Numbered from the stretch's first letter, positions 9,746 through 20,146 are shown. The stretch is 64,000 bases of DNA from Jonesiaceae bacterium BS-20 (GCA_039995105.1 CP146203.1:1054001-1118000); one strand, 5' to 3'. Notes: generated by a model not told the origin, from the sequence alone. Made by a program: numbers and translations.

Positions 9746-12514
9746 ATGGCAACGCGCACCAACTCTTCTAAACCAGCTGCCTCGTCTAAAGCTGGCCGGG
9801 GAGCGGCAGGTAAGGCCGCACCGCGGCCTCGCGCCGCGCGCCCAACTCCAAAAGTGCAGCCCGAACCGGAACCAAAAGCACCACGTAAGGAGCGGGAGCA
9901 CTCCCTTGACGCGGTTGGCTTTATTCTTCTCGCACTAGGAATTGCGGCCGCCGTTGCGGAGTGGTTCCGTGTTGAGACACCGATCGCCGCATTCCTGCAT
10001 GCCGTATCAACTGCGGTGGTAGGAAAACTTTCCATCCTGGTGCCAATCGCTCTCTTCATTTGGGGTTTTCGCCTGCTCACTCGCCGGCGGCGCCAAGACC
10101 GTTCCCACCGAGTCACCATTGGTGTGATGTGCCTGCTCTTGGCTGCAACCGGAATTGCCCACGCGGTCTTGGGCTACCCCTGGTTCACCGAGGGCTTTGA
10201 AAATATTGCGCAGGCCGGGGGACTTGCGGGCATGGTCCTGGGATTTCCCTTAGCGGCGGGCCTTGCACCGGTTGCTGCGGTCCTCATCCTGATTCTGGTG
10301 GCTTTCTTCGGTGTCCTAGTCATCACCAAAACGCCATTCAACGCCGTTCCGCAGCGGCTAGGCCAGCTGCGCACCTACCTATTTGGAGAGGCGCCCGAGC
10401 GCGAGGATCCGGGTTACGACGCGGCTGATGACGAGGACGGACTCGAATTTGCCGCCGGCGTACAAAATCACCAGATCCCGGCACGCGCGTCCAAGGTAAG
10501 TAAGCGACCCAAACTCAGTTTCTTTGCGCGCCGCAGGGCACGGCGCTCAGCTGTCGAGGCAACTGCGATCCTGCCCGAGGGATACGCGGGCGATGAGGCG
10601 TTCATGCGTGCCGTGATCGCCGAGCCGGAGACACCGGCTGACTATGACGTATGGGACCAAGAGGCGCAGGAAGTCCCAGTCGCGCCACCCACCCAGGTGC
10701 GCAAGCCTCAGGTACCCAAGACCGCTGTTCGGCCCGCGCCACAGTCACCTCCAGCGACCGAGGTAGTCGACTATCAATCCCAAGTGCCGCAACCAGCGCA
10801 GTTCCAAGAAACTCCGGTTCCACCGGTTCCTGCACCACCAAAAGAACTGGTCGCCCCTCAGACCACGCCGGTCCCACGCGGCGAGCAACCAATGCTTGAG
10901 GGGGACACCGTTTACGTGTTACCTACGGACGACGTCCTCATGCACGGTGCCCCGCACAAGACTCGCTCCGACGCTAATGACCGTGTGGTTGAGGCCCTAG
11001 CCAACGTATTTGAGCAATTTGGTGTGGACGCTACCGTTACCGGATTCACCCGTGGACCAACCGTGACCCGCTACGAGGTTGAAGTTGGCCCCGGAATGAA
11101 GGTCGAGCGGGTGACCGCACTGTCTAAGAACATTTCCTATGCGGTGGCCTCCTCAGAGGTGCGGATCTTGTCTCCGATCCCTGGCAAATCAGCCATTGGT
11201 ATTGAGATCCCCAACACCGACCGCGAAACCGTCATGCTCGGTGATGTCCTGCGCTCATCGATTGCCCGGAAGTCTGAGCACCCCATGGTCATTGGTGTGG
11301 GCAAGGACGTTGAGGGTGGATACGTCATGGCGAACTTGGCGAAGATGCCGCACATCTTGGTTGCTGGGGCCACCGGGGCCGGTAAATCAAGTTTTGTGAA
11401 CTCCATGATTACCTCTATTTTGATGCGCTCGACCCCGGATCAGGTCCGCATGGTCTTGGTGGACCCCAAACGGGTTGAACTGACCATCTACGAGGGTATT
11501 CCCCACCTGATCACCCCGATCATTACCAACCCCAAAAAGGCCGCCGAGGCTCTCGAGTGGGTGGTGCGGGAGATGGACGCCCGGTATGACGATCTTGCCC
11601 TCTTCGGGTTCAAACACATTGATGACTTTAATGTTGCGGTCCGGGCGGGACGGGTTGTGCCGCCCCCGGGCTCCGAGCGCAAAGTAGCTCCCTACCCGTA
11701 CCTGCTCGTGGTGGTTGATGAGTTGGCCGACCTCATGATGGTTGCACCACGAGATGTGGAAGCCTCGATTCAGCGCATCACCCAATTGGCTCGGGCAGCT
11801 GGGATCCACCTTGTGTTGGCCACGCAACGACCATCGGTTGATGTGGTTACCGGCTTGATCAAAGCCAACGTGCCCTCGCGTTTGGCCTTTGCAACGTCCT
11901 CGCTGGCCGACTCCCGAGTCGTCTTGGACCAAGCGGGTGCGGAGAAGCTCATTGGGCAAGGAGACGCATTATTCTTGCCCATGGGAGCCTCGAAACCAAT
12001 GCGTGTGCAGGGGGCCTGGGTCAACGAATCTGAGATTCACCAGGTTGTAGAACACGTCAAGCAGCAGCTCAAACCGGTCTACCGCGAAGACGTAGCGGTG
12101 GCTACACCAAAGCGCGTGGTTGACGAGGATATTGGTGGGGATCTAGAAGAGTTGCTCCAAGCTGCCGAGCTTGTGATCAACACTCAGTTTGGATCCACCT
12201 CGATGCTCCAGCGGAAGCTGCGGGTTGGGTTTGCCAAGGCCGGGCGGCTGATGGATCTGTTGGAATCCCGTGAAATTGTGGGCCCATCGGAAGGGTCCAA
12301 GGCCCGTGAGGTCTTGGTGCAGGTTGATGATCTGGCGGGAACCCTCGCGATGCTTCGGGGCGAGCCTCAACCTGAAGTCTTTGACAATGAAAACCAGCCT
12401 GCCCAAGAGGATCGTTACCAAATGGGAGTCGAAGGGCACCTACCCGAGGCCGCGCAGGACTATCATGATAGCGCCGACACAGAAGATGATGGATGGTCGG
12501 GTCCGGTACGTTAA
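9746..12514 (+). CDS. ftsK: DNA translocase FtsK/SpoIIIE
   Basis: 922 residues. FtsK pumps chromosome ends through the closing septum and triggers dimer resolution. An Ala/Lys/Pro-rich cytosolic N-terminus is followed by four membrane segments (about residues 50-200). A Pro/Gln-rich linker leads to the RecA-like motor at about 400-770, with Walker [10 protein letters not shown] and Walker [13 protein letters not shown]. The C-terminal winged-helix gamma domain (about 805-870, [19 protein letters not shown]) reads polar KOPS sequences. The start is the ATG at 9746; the ribosome site is weak. The next gene, pgsA, opens about 100 nt downstream on the same strand. Confidence 0.97.
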   Translation: MATRTNSSKPAASSKAGRGAAGKAAPRPRAARPTPKVQPEPEPKAPRKEREHSLDAVGFILLALGIAAAVAEWFRVETPIAAFLHAVSTAVVGKLSILVPIALFIWGFRLLTRRRRQDRSHRVTIGVMCLLLAATGIAHAVLGYPWFTEGFENIAQAGGLAGMVLGFPLAAGLAPVAAVLILILVAFFGVLVITKTPFNAVPQRLGQLRTYLFGEAPEREDPGYDAADDEDGLEFAAGVQNHQIPARASKVSKRPKLSFFARRRARRSAVEATAILPEGYAGDEAFMRAVIAEPETPADYDVWDQEAQEVPVAPPTQVRKPQVPKTAVRPAPQSPPATEVVDYQSQVPQPAQFQETPVPPVPAPPKELVAPQTTPVPRGEQPMLEGDTVYVLPTDDVLMHGAPHKTRSDANDRVVEALANVFEQFGVDATVTGFTRGPTVTRYEVEVGPGMKVERVTALSKNISYAVASSEVRILSPIPGKSAIGIEIPNTDRETVMLGDVLRSSIARKSEHPMVIGVGKDVEGGYVMANLAKMPHILVAGATGAGKSSFVNSMITSILMRSTPDQVRMVLVDPKRVELTIYEGIPHLITPIITNPKKAAEALEWVVREMDARYDDLALFGFKHIDDFNVAVRAGRVVPPPGSERKVAPYPYLLVVVDELADLMMVAPRDVEASIQRITQLARAAGIHLVLATQRPSVDVVTGLIKANVPSRLAFATSSLADSRVVLDQAGAEKLIGQGDALFLPMGASKPMRVQGAWVNESEIHQVVEHVKQQLKPVYREDVAVATPKRVVDEDIGGDLEELLQAAELVINTQFGSTSMLQRKLRVGFAKAGRLMDLLESREIVGPSEGSKAREVLVQVDDLAGTLAMLRGEPQPEVFDNENQPAQEDRYQMGVEGHLPEAAQDYHDSADTEDDGWSGPVR

Positions 12515-12613
12515 CCGGTGCGAAGCTACAATTCTTTGCGGCTACCGCGCGTGGCCGGAATTCAAATATTAGTTACCACAGGACTTAGGCGGCATGAACC
12601 TGCCGCTGAGCCA

Positions 12614-13234
12614 ATGAAGGCAGGTAGACCATTGTCCGCTCAACAGGGCAGTTCACAGCAGGCTTCGCCGTGGAATATTGCAAATATCTTGACCATGATC
12701 AGAATCGCCATGGTCCCGGTGTTTGTTTGGGCGTTGCTGCAGGAATCCGGCGATTCGGTGATGTGGCGGCTGATAGCGCTGGGCATCTTTGTGACTGCTG
12801 CGGCAACGGACAAGCTTGACGGCTACCTTGCCCGGTCCAGGGGACTCATCACTGATCTGGGTAAAATTTTAGACCCGATTGCAGACAAGGTCTTGATCGG
12901 CGCAGCACTCATTGGTCTTTCGATTCTGGGGGACCTGTGGTGGTGGGTGACCATCGCTATTTTGGGCCGGGAACTCATTGTTACCCTGATGCGTTTCATT
13001 GTCATCAAATATGTGGTCTTGCCGGCATCGCGCGGTGGCAAGGTAAAAACTGTCTTGCAGGTGATCGCTATTAGCGCCTTCCTCCTGCCCCTTGCCGCGA
13101 TGCCATACGCGTTCTTTGTAATCGCCTCGGTACTCATGGGAGCTGCCGTAGCGGTAACCGTATACACGGGTATTGAGTACTTGTTTGTTGGGTACAGGGC
13201 GTTTGTTGAAGGGCGCAACTCTGATGGAAAATGA
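12614..13234 (+). CDS. pgsA: CDP-diacylglycerol-glycerol-3-phosphate phosphatidyltransferase
   Basis: About 206 residues. This membrane enzyme makes phosphatidylglycerophosphate from CDP-diacylglycerol and glycerol-3-phosphate. The CDP-alcohol phosphotransferase signature D-x2-DG-x2-AR-x8-G-x3-D-x3-D is complete in DKLDGYLARSRGLITDLGK and the following ILDPIADK. Several hydrophobic segments span the membrane. The start is uncertain: the frame is open back to 12518, and an in-frame TTG at 12632 is also possible. The ATG at 12614 is a compromise. Its end overlaps cinA by 11 nt. The order pgsA-cinA-clgR is conserved in actinobacteria. Confidence 0.92.
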   Translation: MKAGRPLSAQQGSSQQASPWNIANILTMIRIAMVPVFVWALLQESGDSVMWRLIALGIFVTAAATDKLDGYLARSRGLITDLGKILDPIADKVLIGAALIGLSILGDLWWWVTIAILGRELIVTLMRFIVIKYVVLPASRGGKVKTVLQVIAISAFLLPLAAMPYAFFVIASVLMGAAVAVTVYTGIEYLFVGYRAFVEGRNSDGK

Positions 13235-13766
13235 GGTAGCGCACCGGTTAGTTCAAGTCCTGACCGAAAAGAAATTGACCATTGGATTTGCCGAGTCCTT
13301 GACCGGTGGGCTCCTAGCCGATGCACTGATTAGCGTGCCGGGTGCCTCTGTGGTGATGCGCGGCTCGTTGGTTACCTATGCAACGGACACGAAGACTTCG
13401 GTGTTGCAAGTTGATCCGGCCCTGATTGCGGTCAATTCAGTTATTGACCCGCTGGTAGCAACACAGATGGCAAACGGGGCCCTGGTGGCGCTCAACTGCG
13501 ATATCACAATTTCGACCACGGGCGTTGCGGGCCCAACATCGCAAGATGGGCACCCCGTTGGGGAGGTCTACATAGGCTTTGCGCAGCGGCCTTCACTCGG
13601 CCTGTTTGACGAGCGGGAGACCTTGGCGCTTAGCCTTGGAGTGCTTGCAAAGGTGGACCCGGAGAATTGTCGTAGCAATATCAGGCGTGCCACGGTCCGG
13701 GCAGCCTTGGCCTTGGCATTGGAGAGGCTGGATCCGCAGGATGCCCCACCAAGCCACGACGCCTAG
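13224..13766 (+). CDS. cinA: CinA-family nicotinamide-nucleotide amidohydrolase
   Basis: 180 residues that match only the C-terminal amidase domain of CinA (PncC type), which turns NMN into nicotinate mononucleotide in pyridine-nucleotide salvage. The family core is clear: FAESLTGGLLADALISVPGAS, then VVMRGSLVTYA and STTGVAGPTSQDGHPVG. The ATG at 13224 has a GAAGGG ribosome site about 10 nt before it and overlaps the end of pgsA, implying coupling. The N-terminal COG1058 domain found in longer CinA proteins is absent, which is usual in actinobacteria. Confidence 0.93.
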   Translation: MENEVAHRLVQVLTEKKLTIGFAESLTGGLLADALISVPGASVVMRGSLVTYATDTKTSVLQVDPALIAVNSVIDPLVATQMANGALVALNCDITISTTGVAGPTSQDGHPVGEVYIGFAQRPSLGLFDERETLALSLGVLAKVDPENCRSNIRRATVRAALALALERLDPQDAPPSHDA

Positions 13767-13912
13767 GTGTGATCTGCGCCGCTGTGGGAACAAAGTGGTG
13801 CCAACTCGCGTTACACCCAGTAGAGCCACCTAGAAACTAATTTTCACCTCACCCAAGCAATATGTGGGGGTGACTGCGTGGGAATCTTCAGGATATGCTC
13901 AGGAAGCATTGT

Positions 13913-13937
13913 TACTGTTATTACCGTAATAGCAGTA
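13913..13937. promoter_or_regulatory. Near-perfect 25-bp palindrome in the clgR promoter (candidate operator)
   Basis: The arms TACTGTTATTAC and GTAATAGCAGTA flank a single central C, with one mismatch over 12 pairs. The right arm runs into TAGAAT (13936-13941), a good -10 hexamer, and TTACTG at 13912-13917 would be a weak -35 with 18-nt spacing. The palindrome therefore fills the spacer of a likely promoter about 80 nt upstream of clgR. That position suits a repressor or autoregulator. It does not resemble the LexA box, and I cannot match it to a published ClgR motif. Confidence 0.6.
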
Positions 13938-14017
13938 GAATTTGACTCTGCTGTCCGCTGAATTTGGGATCTACTAAATTCTGCGTTAGCATTGCGGACA
14001 CGAAAGGAGGTAGCCAC

Positions 14018-14320
14018 ATGGTGGTATTACGCCGCGAAATTGGTGATGTACTACGGACTGCTCGGCAACGTCAGGGACGTACGCTCCGGGAAGTGTCCTC
14101 GGCTGCACGGGTTTCATTGGGATACCTCAGCGAGGTTGAGCGAGGGCAAAAAGAGGCCTCCTCAGAATTGCTGGGTTCCATTTGTGAAGCACTTGATACC
14201 CCGCTGTCAGTGATCTTGCGTGAGGTCAGCGACCGCATTGCAATCGCTGAAGGACTCGCAATCCCAGACACAATCCCAGCTGAAATGGCATCGTTTGATC
14301 GGATGCCCGCTCGTCTGTAG
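14018..14320 (+). CDS. clgR: ClgR-like XRE/Cro-type transcriptional regulator
   Basis: 100 residues made up almost wholly of an N-terminal helix-turn-helix of the XRE type ([20 protein letters not shown] ... [21 protein letters not shown]), followed by a short tail. This length and the place right after pgsA-cinA identify it as ClgR, the actinobacterial activator of clp protease and other stress genes. The start at ATG 14018 is fixed by a strong AAAGGAGG site 8 nt upstream; a longer frame to 13964 is spurious. Its promoter holds a 25-bp palindrome (13913-13937). The C-terminal degradation signal seen in some ClgR proteins cannot be judged; the protein ends in MPARL. Confidence 0.92.
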   Translation: MVVLRREIGDVLRTARQRQGRTLREVSSAARVSLGYLSEVERGQKEASSELLGSICEALDTPLSVILREVSDRIAIAEGLAIPDTIPAEMASFDRMPARL

Positions 14321-14338
14321 GACAACTAGAAGCTTTAG

Positions 14339-14385
14339 AAGCAGGGTATGTAGACCAGACGGTCTACATACCCTGCTTTTGTTTT
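14339..14385 (+). terminator. Rho-independent terminator after clgR
   Basis: A perfect 18-bp stem (14339-14356 with 14361-14378) with the loop AGAC is followed by TTTTGTTTT. It lies 18 nt after the clgR stop and before the opposing nei gene. Confidence 0.9.
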
Positions 14386-14429
14386 CCGCCTAAATCCAAG
14401 TTCCCGATGCCGCAGTTAGGCCGTGCCTG

Positions 14430-15296
14430 TTACTCGGGTTGGCAGGAGGGGCAGAAAAATGCCGGGCGCTCTTTGAGCGGGGGCCCAACGAGTTCCCGGG
14501 CAATCGGACCGCCGCAGCGCACGCACGGCTGCCCCTGTTTTCCGTGCACGTGAATGATCCGTCCGCGCATGGGGAAGATAACGCCGCGAATGAGATTGGC
14601 GCGGATGCTCGCTAACAAGGGTTCCAAGGGTACTTCCGCGAGTGCCCGCCAGGGGCTGATGCGATGTTTGAACAGGCCCTCGGCCATAAATATGGTGCCA
14701 ATCCCCGACACCACCGACTGATCCAACAGTGTCTCCGCAATTGGTCGGTCCTGTGGCTGATGGGTGAATCGCTCGAGGCCGAGAAGCCACCCTTCATCAG
14801 AGATCTCTTGATTTGTCATCCCCAGACCCGCGTGTGAGAGCCGTGGGGCGAGGAATCTGCCCGGGTCGGTGCGGGCAGACTCGAGTAGGGGGGAGGGCAC
14901 AAAGGAATCAGCCAAGACATCGGGGCCCATGTGGGCCAGCTGCACGGGCTCCTGGGCGGTTTGCCACAGGTCGAGCATGCCTAACCGATTGCCGGTGCAC
15001 GTCCACTGCGCTGTGCCAAGGGTGGCCCGCGCGTAGGGGCCGCCGGTTGCCGGACGCCCGGTTGCCGGGGTGATTTTCCACTGCCCATCCATCTTGAGGT
15101 GCGTGCGAAGCGTTTGGCCGTTATCAAACCGCATGAGGAGGTGTTTGGCGTACGCCCCTACCTCGACAATTTGGCGGTCGTCAAGCACATGTGGTGGCAC
15201 GGTGGGCCACCGAAGTTCAATCTGGGTCAGCCCAGCATTAGCCAAGACCTTATGCAGCCGGTTCGCTGCTGCAAGGACGGTATCCCCCTCAGGCAC
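14430..15296 (-). CDS. nei: Fpg/Nei-family DNA glycosylase (endonuclease VIII type)
   Basis: 288 residues. It removes oxidised bases and nicks the abasic site. The catalytic N-terminus MPEGDTV needs Pro2 and Glu3 exposed, which fixes the start at the GTG 15296 rather than the frame opening at 15323. A conserved Lys lies near residue 50, and the helix-two-turn-helix region is SVVSGIGTIFMAEGLF. The C-terminal zinc finger has the CVRC ... CPSC pairs. The start overlaps the end of the Lhr helicase gene by 8 nt. The MPEGDT start, rather than MPELPE, favours the Nei2 branch known from mycobacteria. Confidence 0.94.
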   Translation of the reverse strand: MPEGDTVLAAANRLHKVLANAGLTQIELRWPTVPPHVLDDRQIVEVGAYAKHLLMRFDNGQTLRTHLKMDGQWKITPATGRPATGGPYARATLGTAQWTCTGNRLGMLDLWQTAQEPVQLAHMGPDVLADSFVPSPLLESARTDPGRFLAPRLSHAGLGMTNQEISDEGWLLGLERFTHQPQDRPIAETLLDQSVVSGIGTIFMAEGLFKHRISPWRALAEVPLEPLLASIRANLIRGVIFPMRGRIIHVHGKQGQPCVRCGGPIARELVGPPLKERPAFFCPSCQPE

Positions 15297-18200
15297 GGGT
15301 GCGCCGATACTGGGACCCGGCAAGTGGACGGTACCTGATGCCCTGAGGAGTGATGGTCATCTTGGACGCCGTCATGGCATCGATGACCGGGTTGCTTGGC
15401 ACTTGTTTCAGCAGCCTCAAGGCCTCGTGTCCGTTGATTTTTTGGATGCTTAATGCGGGCAAGGATTGGGAGTCAACCTGCTTAATGAGGTTTTGGAATC
15501 CGGCCGTTAGTGCGGGCAAATCTTCGGTGAAGGTCAAGACGGACCGGCCTCCTTTTTCAACGTAGATGGCTAACTCGCCGTTGACGATCACTACGGTGCC
15601 ACCAACTTTGCGTCCGGGGCGTGGCATTGTTGCCGCCTGCTGCGGGATGGTCTGGGGCCACGGCAGGGCCCCGCCGTAAGGGTTGGCTGGGTCCATTGCT
15701 GCGACGCAGATGACCGTGAATTCACCGCGTTCGGTGGCGGCGCGACGGTCTTGGTCTATCGTGCGCAGCAGATCCACGGTTCCTGGGGCCGCAAACTGCG
15801 CGCCACCTAGGTGCTCAATAAAGTAGCCGCGACGCACCTGGCCGGTGGTTTCTGCGGCAGCCAAGATCTTGTAGACGTCATTAAAGCTGCCCTGCAGATC
15901 CTCGCTCGCATTCACGGTACGGGTGACCACGCCGTAGCGATCCAACAGGGCCGAGGCTAACACATGCATGCGCAACCCGTGATCGGCTTCTACGTCATGG
16001 TGGGTGGCCCACCTGCCAACGGCTGTCGGCTCAGCCAACGGAGCTCTCGCTGCCGTGCGGCCCGGCAAGGATAGGGAGCGCATGGGCCTGGCGCGCGCGG
16101 GCGCCCGGGAGGCCGGGGCCGAGCCCTTGGAACCTAGCAGGGCACGCAGGGGAGCCATGGTGTCATTGGTGAGGTAGCCGGCCCAGGTCAGGTCCCACAG
16201 AACCGCAGTGACACGGGGTGCTGCCAGATTGGTGAGTTGCCCGACCCGAGGAGCAAAGAGGGCGCCCGCCCGTAATAGTTCATACACCGCGAGGTGGTCA
16301 GCCGTGAACGCCGAGTCTTCCAAAATATCCGGGGGGATGGGCAAAGACGCGGGAGCGGAATCCGCAAGGTGTAATGAAATCATTCCATCTTTACCGCCGC
16401 GCGGCCCGGGGATGGCCCGATGCCCGGCCCAAGTGACCTCACCGCTTGCGGTCAACTCGTCGAGCATGGCGGGAGAGTAGTTGGAGACCCGGGCCGGCAG
16501 AATCTGGGACTCTAACGCAGAAAGTGGCAGTACGGTGCCGGCCAACTGCTCTATGGCTCGTAAGGTTCCTACTACTCCGCGGTGCTGACCCAGACCATGC
16601 CAGCTGGCGAGGAATGGGGCAAGTGTTGTGGTCTCGACGGGTTCAACCTCTGCCCGCAGTGCGGCCAAGGATCGGCGCCGCAGCATGCGCATGACCTCGA
16701 GATCGCAAAACTCATGGCCTACACCACCCAGTTCCGTTGGCAGCAGGCGGCCCGTGGTCAGCGTGCCCGCGTTGACCAGGGCGGTCAGTGCCTGCTGAGC
16801 AACGGCTATTCCAATGCCAAAGCGTTGCGCCACTGAACGTGCGCTAAACGGTACGTGTGTACGGGCGTGGCGGCGGATGAGGTCGCCCAGCGGATCTGGG
16901 ACGGCTGCTGTGAAGGCAGCAGGAACTCCCGGGGGCAGTGCCACGCCCAAAGCGTCACGCAAGCGAGCGGCATCGTCAATAACAATCCACTGCCAGCTGT
17001 CCTGCGGGGAAACACCAGCCAAGCGAACCTTGATTACCCGGCGGGACTGTTCGAGGGAAGCCAGCCACGTGGCAGCGTCGCCCTCGGCCTGCGGGTCAAG
17101 ACGCAGCTGCAACTCGCGTTCGGTTGCCGGCCCCCAGCGCTTCATGAAATCCCACAGCGCCTCAGCCGAGCGCAGAGCGCGATTGGGGGTTAGGTAGGCG
17201 AGCTCATCGCCGGTTGCCACGATCGCGTCTTGGTCCAGCAGGTCCGCAATATCCGCGGCGCCCTGGGTGCCCAGCAGCTCCGCTAGCAGGTTTGGGTCCA
17301 GGGTCAACGCCGCGGCGCGACGCTCGGCGAGTGGGGCATCGCCGTCATAAATGAACTGGGCCGTGTACCCAAACAGGAGTGACTGGGCGAACGGAGAGGC
17401 CGTGGGAGTGGTGACCTCAACAACCGTGATCGCCCCGCTGTCAATCTCGGACATGAGCTGGGTCAGGGCCGGCACATCAAAGTCATCTTGCAGGCATTCC
17501 CGCACCGCCTCAAGGACCATGGGGAAGTCTGGGAAGTTTGCCGCCACGCCAAGGAGCTGGGAAGCCCGGTGCCGTTGCTGCCAGAGCGGTTGGCGTTTGT
17601 CTGGGCGAAGCCGCGGCAGGAGCAGTGCGCGTGCGGAAGCCTCGCGGAATCTGGCGCCAAATAGTGACGAGTCACTGACCTGCGTGCGCACCGCCTCGGG
17701 AACGGACGACGGGTCCATGAACAGTTCCGTCAGTTCAAGATCGTTACCCGAGGGACTAGTTTGCGGGTCAAGGTCATCAAATTCAAGATCGGAACTTGGC
17801 AGACGCAGGACAATGCCGTCATCGGAATGCATGGCCGCCGCGTCGATCCCAAACCTGGTGCGGATGCGTTCGCCAATGACCAGCGCCCACGGGGCGTGCA
17901 CCCTAGCCCCAAACGGGGTGTGAATCACCACGCGCCAGTCGCCAAGCTCATCCCTGAACCGTTCGACCACAATCGTCTTGTCGGTTGGAAGCACACCCGT
18001 AGACTCTTCTTGCTGGGTCAAATAGTCATGCAGATTGGTCTGAGCCGAGGGGGTTAGGCCCTGCCAGATCTCATCCTCGTGCCGCTTGGGTGCACCCACA
18101 CGTAACCATTTGCCCATGGCCCGGCCCAGAGCGACGGGGCGTCCGAGGGAATCTCCCTTCCAAAATGGTAACCGGCCCGGCACCCCGGGTGCGGGGGTGA

Positions 18201-20088
18201 CCAACACACGATCTGCCGTGATGTCTTCAATCCGCCAGGTGGAAGAACCCAGTGTGAAGACGTCGCCCACCCTGGACTCGTACACCATCTCCTCGTCGAG
18301 CTCACCCACGCGTTTGCCGCCGCGGACAAGCGGCTCTGTCCCGGCCGGTGCGCCATCCGCTGAGGGTCCGCTTTGGGAAGATAGGACCTGATCCGCCAAG
18401 AATACGCCGAATAGCCCGCGGTCGGGGATAGTGCCCCCGGAGGTGGTGGCCAGTCGCAGCGCGCCGGGACGCCCGGACAAAACGTTGGAAACCCGGTCCC
18501 AAATGATCCGAGCCCGCAGTTCACCAAAGTCTTCACTTGGGTAGCGCCCGGCCAGCATATCCAACACGGCAGTCAGAGAACCCTCGCCAAGTTGGGCAAA
18601 CGGGCTGGCCCTGCGCAGCAGCTGGGCTAGGTCATTGAGGGCCCAGTCATCCACGGCAAGCATGGCCACAATCTGCTGGGCCAAGACATCAAGGGGATTG
18701 GCAACCCGGTGAAACGGTTCGATCTGTGCCGTGCGCATCCGGTGGGCGATGACTGCCGTGGGGACGAGGTCGCCGCGGTGCAGCGGGAATAGCACGCCGT
18801 GGGAAACCGCGCCAACCTGGTGCCCGGCCCTTCCAACGCGTTGCAGACCGCTGGCAACCGAGGGAGGTGGACCCACCTGGGCAACCAGGTCGATCGAGCC
18901 CATGTCGATTCCCAGCTCGAGTGAAGACGTAGAGACCACGCAGGGTAGACGCCCCTGTTTCAGGTCGGTTTCGGTTCGAGTGCGTTCGGTTCTACTCATT
19001 GATCCGTGGTGTGCCCTGGCCAAAAGTGGTAGCGCCCCGGAGCTCGTTCCGGATTGGGCCTGGATGTGGGCAGCGTACCGTTCCCCCTCAGGGCTGAGGT
19101 CCTCGCCCAAGCGGGTTGCCCAGATTTCATTGAGCCGCGCAGTGAGCCGTTCGGCTCCGCGCCGCGCATTGGTGAAGACCAGAGTTGACGTGTTCTGGGT
19201 AATCAGGTCAACTATGCGTTCCTCGACGTGCGGCCAAACCGAGGCGCGCTGGGCGGGAGTAAATGCGGCGTCGCCGGCCTGGGACGGAGCGCCCGGGTCG
19301 GCAAGATCGGCAACGGGTACCTCGACGGTAATATCAAAGACCTTGTCCACCGTGGGTTGCACCACAACCACATTGCGGCCGCCCTCGCTCAGTGGGCGCC
19401 CACCTGCTAGGAACTCGGCCACCGCAGAAGCCGGCTCTACTGTCGCTGAGAGGCCCACCCTGCGTGCCGGCTTGGGCAGCAGCTCGTCAAGGCGCTCCAA
19501 GCTGATAGCCAAGTGCGCGCCGCGCTTGGTGCCCGCGACGTAGTGAATCTCATCTATGATCACGGTCTCCACGCCGCGCAGACCCGCGCGGGCGCTCGAG
19601 GTCAGCATCAGATACAACGATTCCGGAGTGGTGATCAAGATGTCCGGGGGAGTCTTAGCAAACCTGCGGCGCTCGGCGGGTGGGGTGTCCCCCGTGCGGG
19701 TACCCACCTCGATGGGTTGGGAAGCCACTGACAGCCGTGCGCTTGCCTGCTCAATGCCGTACAGGGGGGAGCTGAGATTACGCTCTACGTCCGCTGCAAG
19801 TGCCTTGAGCGGGGAAATATACAGGACCTTGCACCGGTCTTGGGGCAATTCTGGCTCTGTGGCCCGCGAACTGATCTGATCAATAGCCCACAGGAACGCC
19901 GCAAGGGTCTTACCGGAACCCGTCGGAGCGACAACCACAACGTGGTTGTTATCGGCGATTGCCTGCCACGCCCCCGCCTGGGCCGCGGTGGGCGCGTCGA
20001 AGGCACCCAAGAACCAGTTCTTGGTGGGCGCCGAAAACATGTCCAGCGCGCGAGCGGGGTCCGTTGTATGCAAGGTCACGGTATCCAT
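15289..20088 (-). CDS. lhr: Lhr-type large ATP-dependent helicase
   Basis: About 1,599 residues. This is a superfamily 2 helicase with the Lhr layout: two RecA domains, a winged helix and a long C-terminal region of about 700 residues. Walker A APTGSGKTLAAF, the DEIH box (VIIDEIHYVAG), motif III SATVE and motif VI QRVGRAGHQ are visible. Mycobacterial Lhr unwinds RNA:DNA hybrids and is a DNA-repair helicase. The next gene downstream is the glycosylase nei, which overlaps it, so both are likely co-expressed for base damage. I use the ATG 20088; a TTG at 20127 would add 13 residues. Neither has a strong ribosome site. Confidence 0.95.
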   Translation of the reverse strand: MDTVTLHTTDPARALDMFSAPTKNWFLGAFDAPTAAQAGAWQAIADNNHVVVVAPTGSGKTLAAFLWAIDQISSRATEPELPQDRCKVLYISPLKALAADVERNLSSPLYGIEQASARLSVASQPIEVGTRTGDTPPAERRRFAKTPPDILITTPESLYLMLTSSARAGLRGVETVIIDEIHYVAGTKRGAHLAISLERLDELLPKPARRVGLSATVEPASAVAEFLAGGRPLSEGGRNVVVVQPTVDKVFDITVEVPVADLADPGAPSQAGDAAFTPAQRASVWPHVEERIVDLITQNTSTLVFTNARRGAERLTARLNEIWATRLGEDLSPEGERYAAHIQAQSGTSSGALPLLARAHHGSMSRTERTRTETDLKQGRLPCVVSTSSLELGIDMGSIDLVAQVGPPPSVASGLQRVGRAGHQVGAVSHGVLFPLHRGDLVPTAVIAHRMRTAQIEPFHRVANPLDVLAQQIVAMLAVDDWALNDLAQLLRRASPFAQLGEGSLTAVLDMLAGRYPSEDFGELRARIIWDRVSNVLSGRPGALRLATTSGGTIPDRGLFGVFLADQVLSSQSGPSADGAPAGTEPLVRGGKRVGELDEEMVYESRVGDVFTLGSSTWRIEDITADRVLVTPAPGVPGRLPFWKGDSLGRPVALGRAMGKWLRVGAPKRHEDEIWQGLTPSAQTNLHDYLTQQEESTGVLPTDKTIVVERFRDELGDWRVVIHTPFGARVHAPWALVIGERIRTRFGIDAAAMHSDDGIVLRLPSSDLEFDDLDPQTSPSGNDLELTELFMDPSSVPEAVRTQVSDSSLFGARFREASARALLLPRLRPDKRQPLWQQRHRASQLLGVAANFPDFPMVLEAVRECLQDDFDVPALTQLMSEIDSGAITVVEVTTPTASPFAQSLLFGYTAQFIYDGDAPLAERRAAALTLDPNLLAELLGTQGAADIADLLDQDAIVATGDELAYLTPNRALRSAEALWDFMKRWGPATERELQLRLDPQAEGDAATWLASLEQSRRVIKVRLAGVSPQDSWQWIVIDDAARLRDALGVALPPGVPAAFTAAVPDPLGDLIRRHARTHVPFSARSVAQRFGIGIAVAQQALTALVNAGTLTTGRLLPTELGGVGHEFCDLEVMRMLRRRSLAALRAEVEPVETTTLAPFLASWHGLGQHRGVVGTLRAIEQLAGTVLPLSALESQILPARVSNYSPAMLDELTASGEVTWAGHRAIPGPRGGKDGMISLHLADSAPASLPIPPDILEDSAFTADHLAVYELLRAGALFAPRVGQLTNLAAPRVTAVLWDLTWAGYLTNDTMAPLRALLGSKGSAPASRAPARARPMRSLSLPGRTAARAPLAEPTAVGRWATHHDVEADHGLRMHVLASALLDRYGVVTRTVNASEDLQGSFNDVYKILAAAETTGQVRRGYFIEHLGGAQFAAPGTVDLLRTIDQDRRAATERGEFTVICVAAMDPANPYGGALPWPQTIPQQAATMPRPGRKVGGTVVIVNGELAIYVEKGGRSVLTFTEDLPALTAGFQNLIKQVDSQSLPALSIQKINGHEALRLLKQVPSNPVIDAMTASKMTITPQGIRYRPLAGSQYRRTRA

Positions 20089-20146
20089 TGTGTCGCCTAC
20101 GTCTGACTCGCGCGAGCCAATGGACAAGGTGTGGCACGCTTAGGGG

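Noticed and set aside
11387-11959. 190-codon antisense frame inside ftsK
   Set aside because: It is a shadow of the FtsK motor domain; composition is His/Gly/Asn-rich and no start site or motif supports it.
18731-19543. 270-codon plus-strand frame opposite lhr
   Set aside because: It mirrors the conserved helicase motifs of lhr on the other strand and has no ribosome site or recognisable domain.
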